Of a stretch of 10,549 nucleotides of DNA, positions 1 through 5,313 are shown piece by piece. Both the position numbers and the translations under genes were made by a program. Positions within the stretch are counted from its first letter, which is position 1. Each line of letters starts with the position of its first letter. The stretch comes from Thermoanaerobaculia bacterium (GTDB lineage: Bacteria; Acidobacteriota; Thermoanaerobaculia; Gp7-AA8), in assembly GCA_017883215.1 (NCBI GenBank), contig JADGOA010000103.1, positions 1 through 10,549 of the forward strand. Direction: 5' to 3'. The notes under the pieces were generated by a model. The model made no database searches. It saw only the letters and a list, made by a program, of their open reading frames with translations, and had not been told where the DNA came from.

Positions 1-1605
1 ACGACGTCTGGTGACGCCAATACGAACGCCACCGTGCGCGTGACCGACACGACGCCCCTGCTCGACGCCGGCTTCACAGCCACCAACGTCGGCAAGGCCG
101 CCATCTGCATGACCTGCCACAACGGTCGTCGCGGTCTGAAGGATGACCAGCACTTCAGTACTACCGCTCTTTCCCAGGCCCCGCACGTCGGCCCGCAGGC
201 GGACGTTCTCATGGGGCAGAACCTGTTCTTCGCGAAGGTCGGGACCCGCGGCTTCCACGCCATGGTTCCGGATTCCTGCGTGACCTGCCACATGAACAAG
301 ACCAACCCGCCATCGACGCTCGCCAACAAGAACGCCGACGGCACCTACGGCGGCACGAACCACACGTTCTACGCCAGCACCGACATCTGCTCGAAGTGCC
401 ACACCAGCATCACCGCTGATGCGATTCAGGGTCCGGTCATGACGAAGATGGCCAACCTGAAGACGGGCATCGAGGCCGCGCTGAAGGCCACCATGCAGGC
501 GCAGATCCGCGCCGGCAACGCCATCGCCCTCGGCACCACGAAGACCGTCAAGTCCGCCAACGACATTACCGCGGTCGAGTTCATCGAGAGCCACGGCGCC
601 CAGGGTGTGACCGTCACCCTCGCCGGCGGCACCAAGGTCGCCGATCTCTCTCTCGCCACGGTCAAGGTCCTGCGCCCGACTGGTTCGTCGATTGAGCTGC
701 TCGCAGCAGCCGATCCCGCGATCGCCAAGGCCGGCTGGAACTATTGGATGGTCAGCAGCGACAGCAGCAAGGGCGTCCACAACCCAGCGTTCGTGAACTC
801 CGCGCTCGACGTCTCGCTGTTCGCCACGGCTGCGTACACCGCCGCCGTCGCGGCTCCGGCTGCCGGCGGCGGCAACGCCTCCATGGGCGGCGGCCTCGGC
901 AACGGTGCAGGCGCAGTCTCCTGCACCACCAAGTACGTCTACTGGGCAGAGGTCGCAGGCCACATGCCGGGCAACGGCGGCAGCCAGTGGCGGACCGATG
1001 TCATCGCCCGCAATCTCGGCTCCAACGATGCGACCCTCAAGTTCTATCTCCACCAGGCCGACGGCTCCAACCTGCAGGGTGGCGGCACGGTCGTGGCCAA
1101 CGGACAGAAGGCATTCGAGGACATCGTCGCCAACGCCATGAACGTCGGCAACAACGTCGGCGCTCTGGAGATCTGCTCCGATCAGCCGCTGCTGGTCGCC
1201 GGCCGTAACTTCAACCAGGCCTCCAATGGTACGTTCGGTCAGAACCTCGACGGCAAGGTCGCCGACCTCGGCTACAGCGCCGGTCAGACGGTCAATCTGA
1301 TCGGCCTGCGTCAGAGCGACATCTATCGCTCGAACATCAGCGTCACCAACGCCGGCACGACCGAAGCGCAGGTGTCGATCAGTCTCTTCGACGCCACCGG
1401 TCTTCTGATCAAGACGTACACCGTGACGGTTCCGGCCGGCACGGTGGTACAGGATAACGAGCCCTACAAGAACCGGGCGAACACCCCCGGCATCGACTGG
1501 GGCTACGCCACTGTCACGGTGCTCAAGGGCACGAACGTTCTGACCTCTGCATCGATGATCGATTCGAGGACGAACGATCCGTCAACGATCACGGCCAAGC
1601 AGTAA
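1..1605 (+). CDS. Multiheme c-type cytochrome with C-terminal extracellular beta-rich domain (5' end missing)
   Basis: The reading frame is open from base 1, so the true start lies upstream; the first in-frame Met codon at 34 is internal. Three c-type heme sites are visible: CMTCH (106-120), CVTCH (277-291) and CSKCH (388-402). Nearby His residues (GFHAM, TNHTFY) could be distal ligands, and a GVHNP motif follows (about 769-783), as in many multiheme cytochromes. A Gly/Ala-rich linker (about 838-912) leads into roughly 230 residues without hemes. This tail contains GGSQWRTDV, NGTFGQNLDG and SNISVTNAGTTEAQV, a pattern I recognise from secreted Acidobacteriota proteins, probably two beta-sandwich units. 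The protein is expected outside the inner membrane in electron transfer; its redox partner is unknown. More hemes may be encoded upstream. Cytochrome identity is secure; the tail's function is not known. Confidence 0.88.
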   Translation, partial: TTSGDANTNATVRVTDTTPLLDAGFTATNVGKAAICMTCHNGRRGLKDDQHFSTTALSQAPHVGPQADVLMGQNLFFAKVGTRGFHAMVPDSCVTCHMNKTNPPSTLANKNADGTYGGTNHTFYASTDICSKCHTSITADAIQGPVMTKMANLKTGIEAALKATMQAQIRAGNAIALGTTKTVKSANDITAVEFIESHGAQGVTVTLAGGTKVADLSLATVKVLRPTGSSIELLAAADPAIAKAGWNYWMVSSDSSKGVHNPAFVNSALDVSLFATAAYTAAVAAPAAGGGNASMGGGLGNGAGAVSCTTKYVYWAEVAGHMPGNGGSQWRTDVIARNLGSNDATLKFYLHQADGSNLQGGGTVVANGQKAFEDIVANAMNVGNNVGALEICSDQPLLVAGRNFNQASNGTFGQNLDGKVADLGYSAGQTVNLIGLRQSDIYRSNISVTNAGTTEAQVSISLFDATGLLIKTYTVTVPAGTVVQDNEPYKNRANTPGIDWGYATVTVLKGTNVLTSASMIDSRTNDPSTITAKQ

Positions 1606-1624
1606 CCGCGATCCAGGGGAACAG

Positions 1625-1660
1625 GAGGGCGGCAGCGCGAGCTGCCGCCCTCTTTGTTTT
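1625..1660 (+). terminator. Intrinsic (rho-independent) terminator of the cytochrome gene
   Basis: A perfect 12-bp GC-rich stem (GAGGGCGGCAGC at 1625-1636 pairing with 1641-1652) closes a GCGA tetraloop and is followed by the T-rich tract TTTGTTTT (1653-1660). It begins 20 bases after the cytochrome stop codon. This is the clearest terminator in the window and isolates the cytochrome transcript from the hemerythrin gene. Confidence 0.93.
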
Positions 1661-1794
1661 GGTCGGGGACGTCGACCGTTGCGAAGCGCGAAGGCAGGGC
1701 GGCAGACGAAGCGATTGCCGGAGGCCGACCCGACGCCCTACGGTCGCTTCACGCTTTGGGTGACGGGTGGTGGCGCATCGGAAAACATCACCGC

Positions 1795-1833
1795 CGGACG
1801 AGGACGTCCGTCGGTTGCGGACGAGGACGTCCG
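1795..1833. promoter_or_regulatory. Tandem 16-bp palindrome-containing repeat, candidate operator
   Basis: The 16-mer CGGACGAGGACGTCCG occurs twice without mismatch, at 1795-1810 and 1818-1833, a 23-base period. Each copy contains the perfect palindrome GGACGTCC and can also pair CGGAC with GTCCG. The pair ends 25 bases before the likely ATG of the hemerythrin gene. Two helically spaced palindromes close to a start are typical of operator sites, but no regulator gene is adjacent, so the operator role is inference. The repeat itself is certain. Confidence 0.45.
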
Positions 1834-1858
1834 CACTCCGAACGGCGATAATCAGGGC

Positions 1859-2371
1859 ATGGTCCTCCACGATCTTCTGGCTCGCGATCACGAGCGGCTC
1901 GACGTGCTTCTCGAGAGGATCGTCCGCAGCGACGGAACCGTCGACGTGGAAAGTGATGCCGAGTTCCGGCGTGGCCTTCTCCGCCACATCGGCATCGAGG
2001 AACGGATCCTGTTTCCGCTCCTCCGAAACGATCCCGCCGGCGCGCGGCTCATCGGACAACTGCATCGCGATCACGCCGCACTGTCGGCGCTTCTGGTCGT
2101 GCCGCCGACTTCAGCGGAGGTCGACGCGATACGCGCAATCCTCGCCCGGCACAATCCGCTGGAGGAAGGAAGCGGCGGCATGTACGAGCGTGCCGAGGAG
2201 CGGGCGGGGGAGGCGCTGTCGGAAGTGATCGGGCGGGTTCGTTCTTACCCGGAAGTGCCGTTGGCGCGGCACGCGGACACGCCCGTGGTGCGCCGCAGCA
2301 TCGCGCAACTGGTGCGCGAGGCGGAGGAGGGGTGGCGGTTGTTGGATGCAGAACGTGGAATGGGGAATTGA
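1859..2371 (+). CDS. Hemerythrin-like HHE cation-binding protein
   Basis: The predicted 170-residue cytoplasmic protein has the spaced metal ligands of the hemerythrin/HHE four-helix fold: His11 in RDHERLD, His43-x3-Glu47 in HIGIEE, His72 in LHRDHAAL, and His98-x3-Glu102 in HNPLEE followed by GGMYE. Family members bind a di-iron centre and act in O2, NO or iron sensing, storage or repair; which applies here cannot be told. I chose the ATG at 1859 because homology-like sequence starts at once (MVLHDLLARDH). The frame stays open back to 1679, but that stretch is Arg/Pro-rich and lacks a convincing family signature. The Shine-Dalgarno is weak (CAGGG). The 1661-1858 spacer holds no gene, only the 16-mer pair. 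The last residues (GMGN) are encoded by simple AATGGGGAATTGA sequence and may be a recent extension. The next gene is convergent. Confidence 0.85.
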   Translation: MVLHDLLARDHERLDVLLERIVRSDGTVDVESDAEFRRGLLRHIGIEERILFPLLRNDPAGARLIGQLHRDHAALSALLVVPPTSAEVDAIRAILARHNPLEEGSGGMYERAEERAGEALSEVIGRVRSYPEVPLARHADTPVVRRSIAQLVREAEEGWRLLDAERGMGN

Positions 2372-2387
2372 GGATGAAAGCGTCCAG

Positions 2388-2461
2388 TCACGGGGTCACC
2401 GGGTCACGGGGTCACGAGGTTCCGCGGGTGCTCACCTCGCAACCTCGTAACCCCGCGACCC
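2388..2461. repeat. Octamer tandem array with imperfect inverted repeat between convergent genes
   Basis: Four consecutive 8-base words, TCACGGGG, TCACCGGG, TCACGGGG and TCACGAGG, occupy 2388-2419. The segment 2401-2421 then pairs with 2441-2461 as an inverted repeat (19 of 21 positions) across a 19-base loop. A third copy of the same 21-base element lies at 4781-4801, with two differences from each arm. The hairpin sits between two convergent stop codons, so it could act as a bidirectional transcription end, although it has no T tract. Confidence 0.75.
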
Positions 2462-2474
2462 TGCTTCCGACGAA

Positions 2475-2933
2475 CTAGCCCTTGCGCGCCTTGTACTTCC
2501 CCGGTTGAGAGCGGAAGGCGACGGAGAGGCGGTTCCAGCCGTTGATGACGACGATGGCCCAGGTGAGGTTCACGAGCTCCTCCTCGCTGAAGTGCTGCCG
2601 CACCTCCTCGTACAGATAGTCGGGGACCTGGCTCTCGCCTACCAGGGTCACGGCCTCGGTCCAGGCCAGGGCTGCGCGTTCGCGGTCGGTGTAGAAGGGC
2701 GCCTCGCGCCAGGCGTTGAGGAGGTACAGCCGCTGCTCGCTCTCGCCGGCCGCGCGCGCATCGATCGTATGCATATCAATGCAATACGCGCAGCCGTTGA
2801 TCTGCGAGGCCCGGGTCTTGACCAGCTCGAGCAGCGCGTGCTCCAGCCCGCAGGTTTCCACGAAGTGGTTCAGCGCCAGCATGGCCGTCATGCCCGCCGG
2901 CGATTTCTGCGAATAGTCGAGTCTTGCTTCCAT
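2475..2933 (-). CDS. AhpD-like carboxymuconolactone decarboxylase family protein (alkylhydroperoxidase core)
   Basis: The 152-residue product carries the AhpD-core signature KTRASQINGCAYCIDMH, with redox pair Cys48 and Cys51, His55 four residues on, and Glu36 upstream. In characterised relatives these residues reduce peroxides or act as a thiol relay. The short length and single core suit the stand-alone AhpD-like proteins rather than a true muconolactone decarboxylase. The start is set by AAGGAG (complement of 2941-2946) seven bases before the ATG at 2933-2931. The frame extends 19 codons further to 2990, but without such a ribosome site. No signal peptide is seen, so it should be cytoplasmic. 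It converges on the hemerythrin gene, and a shared oxidative-stress theme is inference. The region upstream of it is full of the AGTGATC word family. Confidence 0.9.
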   Translation of the reverse strand: MEARLDYSQKSPAGMTAMLALNHFVETCGLEHALLELVKTRASQINGCAYCIDMHTIDARAAGESEQRLYLLNAWREAPFYTDRERAALAWTEAVTLVGESQVPDYLYEEVRQHFSEEELVNLTWAIVVINGWNRLSVAFRSQPGKYKARKG

Positions 2934-3010
2934 TCCATGTCTCCTTCGGTTCGAGCCGCAAAGCATCGCAGAATCGACCGCCTCGCGCACGAGCTTTCGA
3001 GTGATTTTCG

Positions 3011-3089
3011 AGTGATCAGTGATTAGTGATCAGTGATCAGCTCACTCCGCGTCACCGAACTGATCACTAATCACCGATCACCGATCACT
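3011..3089. repeat. Heptamer (AGTGATC) array arranged as a 30-base inverted repeat
   Basis: Bases 3011-3038 are four heptamers in a row: AGTGATC, AGTGATT, AGTGATC, AGTGATC. The segment 3011-3040 pairs with 3060-3089 as an inverted repeat matching at 26 of 30 positions, with a 19-base loop. The other arm is also made of the same heptamer in reverse orientation. It lies between divergently transcribed genes (AhpD-like leftward, ligase-like rightward), so it is not simply a terminator. It may influence either promoter region or be a mobile or slippage-derived repeat. Confidence 0.85.
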
Positions 3090-3140
3090 GTCACCACTCA
3101 CTTGCCCCCGCCGCAGCGATGAGGCACGCTTGAGGATGTC

Positions 3141-4778
3141 GTGGACGCCGCCTCGCCGAGTATCCCCCTTGCCACCTCCCCTCCCACCCGCGCCGAGCGG
3201 CTGGCGTTGCGTGTCATCCAGCTCGGCTCAATCGCCGGCGTCCTGGTGGCGTCGACGTACCGGGTCTTCGATCTCGACCGCTTTCTGATCCCGAAAGAGC
3301 TCGCCCTGCACGTCACCGCTTTGTTGGCGGGCGTTCTGGCGCTCCGGGCGCTGCGCAGGACGACGATGACGTCAGTCGACCGCCTGCTGCTCGTCTACCT
3401 GCTGCTCAGCGCGCTGTCGGCAGCGACAGCGACGAACCGCTGGCTCGGACTGCGCGCGCTGGCGATCAGCGTCTCGGCGATCGTCCTGTTCTGGGTGGCA
3501 CGTGCGCTGAGGGAGGCCGGACTGGGGCGGGCGTTGCTGGCGGGGCTGGCCATCGCGGTGGCGGTGGTTGCCCTCACCTCATTGGCGCAGACCTACGGTT
3601 TACGGCTGGACATTTTTTCGCTGAACCGCGCACCGGGCGGCACGCTGGGAAACCGAAACTTCGTCGCGCACGCGGCGGCATTCGGGTTTCCGATCGTACT
3701 TCTCGCGGCATTGCGGGCGCGGCGGTTCTCTTCCTTTCTCTGGAGTGCCGCCGGGGTGATGACGACGGCAGCAGCGCTCGTGCTGACGCGATCGCGCGCG
3801 GCGTGGCTCGCCTTCGCCGCGGTGGTGGTCGTCTTCTTCGTGGCCATGATCGTTTCTGGTCCGCTCCGCCGCGACGGCCGGACCTGGCGGCGCTCGATCG
3901 GCGTGCTCGTTCTCGCCGCTCTCGCCGTCGCCGCCGCCCTCGCGCTTCCAAACACGCTCCGCTGGCGAAGCGAGAACCCGTACCTCGAATCGGTGCAGGG
4001 CGTCGCCAATTACCAGGAGGGGAGCGGCCACGGCCGGCTCGTGCAGTACGGGCGTTCGCTTCTCGTGGCGCTCCGGCATCCGTTGTTAGGCGTGGGCCCC
4101 GGCAACTGGCCCGTGGTGTACCCCAGGCACGCGCCGGACAACGACCCTTCGATGAATCCTTCCGAGCCGGGCATGACGTTCAATCCGTGGCCGAGCAGCG
4201 ACTGGGTGGCATTCATCGCCGAGCGCGGTTTTGCGGCGGCGATCGTCCTGGCCCTGGTCTTCTTCCGGCTGATCGCGAGCGCGTTGCGCCAGCTCTTCAA
4301 CGCCGCCGATGCCGGGGAGGGGATCGTCGCCGCGGCGCTTCTGGCCACCATCGCCGGAGCGTGCGTCGCCGGCGCCTTCGATGCCGTCCTGCTCCTGGCG
4401 CTGCCGACGATGATCGTCTGGACCGCGCTCGGCGCGCTTTGGACCCCCGATGCCGGAGTCGTCTCGGGCTGGTTCCGCCGCGCTGAACCTCGCAGCTACG
4501 CGAGCATCCCCGTCGTCCTCGGTCTCGGCCTCGTCGCGCTGGCCGCGATCGGTGCTGCTCGCAGCGTGGCCCAGGTCATGGCCATGGACACTTTCGCCAC
4601 CGAGAGCAGTCGCGCCGCGCTCGAACGCGCCTCGCAGATCGATCCCGGCAGCTACCGCCTGCACCTGCGCCTCGCGCGCAACGGCAAACGCAGCCAGCGC
4701 TGCGCGCATGCGATGGCCGCCGTGTCTCTCTTCCCTGACGCTGAGGCCGCGCGGCAGGTGAGCCGCGGTTGCCGATGA
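3141..4778 (+). CDS. O-antigen ligase / Wzy-type polytopic membrane protein
   Basis: A 545-residue protein with about a dozen hydrophobic segments between residues 27 and 475. Family hallmarks are GGTLGNRNFVAH (about 166-177), TRSRAAWLAF (about 216-225), a large periplasmic-type loop (about 270-350) with GHGRLVQYG (Arg299), LRHPLLGVGPGNWPVVYP (about 311-328) and NPWPSSDWVAFIAERG (about 348-363). These fit the O-antigen ligase/polymerase superfamily (PF04932-type), which joins or polymerises lipid-linked glycans on the periplasmic face. The last 60 residues (RAALERASQIDPGSYRLHLRLA) look like a short TPR-type tail, which some members carry. The start is a GTG at 3141 with GAGG just upstream; an ATG at 3137 is out of frame. 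No glycosyltransferase or other glycan gene is next to it, so the substrate is unknown; related proteins have also been annotated as bicarbonate-transporter-like (IctB). Confidence 0.85.
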   Translation: MDAASPSIPLATSPPTRAERLALRVIQLGSIAGVLVASTYRVFDLDRFLIPKELALHVTALLAGVLALRALRRTTMTSVDRLLLVYLLLSALSAATATNRWLGLRALAISVSAIVLFWVARALREAGLGRALLAGLAIAVAVVALTSLAQTYGLRLDIFSLNRAPGGTLGNRNFVAHAAAFGFPIVLLAALRARRFSSFLWSAAGVMTTAAALVLTRSRAAWLAFAAVVVVFFVAMIVSGPLRRDGRTWRRSIGVLVLAALAVAAALALPNTLRWRSENPYLESVQGVANYQEGSGHGRLVQYGRSLLVALRHPLLGVGPGNWPVVYPRHAPDNDPSMNPSEPGMTFNPWPSSDWVAFIAERGFAAAIVLALVFFRLIASALRQLFNAADAGEGIVAAALLATIAGACVAGAFDAVLLLALPTMIVWTALGALWTPDAGVVSGWFRRAEPRSYASIPVVLGLGLVALAAIGAARSVAQVMAMDTFATESSRAALERASQIDPGSYRLHLRLARNGKRSQRCAHAMAAVSLFPDAEAARQVSRGCR

Positions 4779-4780
4779 CT

Positions 4781-4810
4781 GGGTTGCGGGGTCACGAGGT
4801 TACGGGGTCA
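4781..4810. repeat. Dispersed GGGTCAC/GAGGTTAC-type element, third copy
   Basis: Bases 4781-4801 match both arms of the inverted repeat at 2401-2461 with two substitutions against each arm. The match is followed by a further related word, ACGGGGTCA. It starts 3 bases after the ligase-like gene's stop codon. Here only one orientation is present, so it cannot fold alone into the hairpin seen at the other locus. Confidence 0.75.
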
Positions 4811-4864
4811 AACGAGGGTCGGGTGGGTGGCGAACATACAGATTCGCGATGAGTGACAAAGGCG

Positions 4865-4957
4865 CCGTAGGGCACGGCTGCGCCTTGCCGAACTCCGGTG
4901 GGCGGGCGGGTGTCCCCCACTCACGGGGATTCGGCACGGCGCAGCCGTGCCCTACGG
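4865..4957. repeat. 28-bp near-perfect inverted repeat (REP/MITE-like hairpin)
   Basis: Left arm 4865-4892 begins CCGTAGGGCACGGCTGCGCC. The right arm 4930-4957 is its reverse complement at 27 of 28 positions. The 37-base loop is GC-rich and contains GGGCGGGCGGG. The arms also contain an internal palindrome (GGCGCAGCC type), so each arm can fold by itself. No open frame or transposase is associated. The form is that of a REP/BIME-like or miniature inverted-repeat element; its genome-wide copy number cannot be judged here. Confidence 0.8.
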
Positions 4958-4994
4958 TTCTGAATCATCAATCTCCGATCTCAAATGGGTGCTC

Positions 4995-5116
4995 TCACTC
5001 GTACCGCAGCGCCTCGATGGGGTCGAGGCTTGCGGCTTTTACCGCGGGGTAGATGCCGAAACAGTCGCGGCGAACCCGATCGCGAGAACCAGCACGACAC
5101 GGAGCGCGCGGGTCAT
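4995..5116 (-). pseudogene. Remnant of a MacB/FtsX-type ABC transporter permease (C-terminal end)
   Basis: The minus strand from 5060 to 4995 encodes FGIYPAVKAASLDPIEALRYE and then a stop. This is the highly characteristic C-terminus of MacB-type permeases (GxYPAxxAAxLDPIEALRYE). The preceding hydrophobic sequence VVLVLAIGFAATV, which resembles the last membrane helix of that family, is in a different frame (from about 5098), so a frameshift or small indel separates the two. Nothing resembling the other ~350-750 residues of a permease is present upstream. An ATG at 5116 with a purine-rich leader opens a 25-codon frame ending at 5039. That could be a separate signal-peptide start joined to the permease end by deletion. 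It is non-functional as a transporter. Confidence 0.75.
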
Positions 5117-5163
5117 ACGTCCTTCTCACGGCCACTTCTGCAGGAGACGAACCAGGGGAGCGT

Positions 5164-5249
5164 GTAGCGGGTAGCGTGTAGCGGGTAGGCGATCGTGCCC
5201 TCCGACCCGCCACACGCTACAACCTGCCCGCTTCCTACTCGCTACTCGC
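5164..5249. repeat. Heptamer (GTAGCGG / CTACTCG) repeat cluster with inverted parts
   Basis: Three heptamers GTAGCGG, GTAGCGT and GTAGCGG run from 5164 to 5184, then GTAG. Bases 5171-5185 pair with 5206-5220 at 14 of 15 positions. Two copies of CTACTCG, the same word reversed, follow at 5235-5248. The cluster ends 8 bases before the candidate -24 promoter element of the next gene. The same word family recurs after that gene, at 6373-6409. Confidence 0.8.
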
Positions 5250-5256
5250 TCTCCCA

Positions 5257-5272
5257 TGGCAGACCGATTGCG
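5257..5272 (+). promoter_or_regulatory. Candidate sigma-54 (-24/-12) promoter
   Basis: TGGCAGACCGATTGCG contains the invariant GG and GC separated by exactly 10 bases. It matches the consensus TGGCAC-N5-TTGC at all core positions except the sixth (C to G). A transcript would begin near 5283-5285, giving a leader of about 30 bases that includes the ribosome site at 5303-5308. A sigma-54 activator-type regulator is encoded 3 kb downstream. No upstream activator site was identified, although the heptamer inverted repeat lies directly upstream, where such sites would be. Confidence 0.6.
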
Positions 5273-5302
5273 ATGAGATTGCCTCGCAGTCCATCGATCT
5301 CC

Positions 5303-5308
5303 AAGGAG
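5303..5308 (+). promoter_or_regulatory. Ribosome binding site fixing a GTG start
   Basis: AAGGAG stands five bases before the GTG at 5314. It decides this start over later in-frame codons and places a clean signal peptide at the N-terminus. Confidence 0.8.
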
Positions 5309-5313
5309 AAATC

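Larger units (their letters stand above)
4779..5313. other. Gene-free spacer rich in repeats
   Basis: No intact gene is supported in these 535 bases. In order it holds: a copy of the GGGTCAC-type element (4781-4810), a 28-bp inverted repeat (4865-4957), a short AATC/ATC-rich stretch (about 4961-4985), the decayed 3' end of a permease gene on the minus strand (4995-5116), GTAGCGG/CTACTCG heptamer repeats (5164-5249) and a sigma-54-type promoter candidate (5257-5272). The mixture of a gene remnant and several repeat families suggests a site where deletion and insertion have occurred. Confidence 0.7.

Noticed and set aside
1679..1858. Longer hemerythrin start 60 codons upstream
   Set aside because: The extra N-terminus is Arg/Pro-rich, unlike the family, and overlaps the exact 16-mer duplication; the ATG at 1859 begins directly at the conserved domain.
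2505..3026. 173-codon plus-strand frame opposite the AhpD-like gene
   Set aside because: It is a shadow of the minus-strand gene, which carries the CAYCIDMH active-site motif and a good ribosome site.
3011..3089. Possible CRISPR array because of regularly repeated short words
   Set aside because: Units are 7 bases with no unique spacers between them and are arranged as an inverted repeat; no cas genes are nearby.
5039..5116. 25-codon minus-strand gene with a signal-peptide-like sequence
   Set aside because: It ends at once after the hydrophobic segment and merges into the permease remnant, so it is better explained as part of a decayed or fused gene than as a functional small protein.
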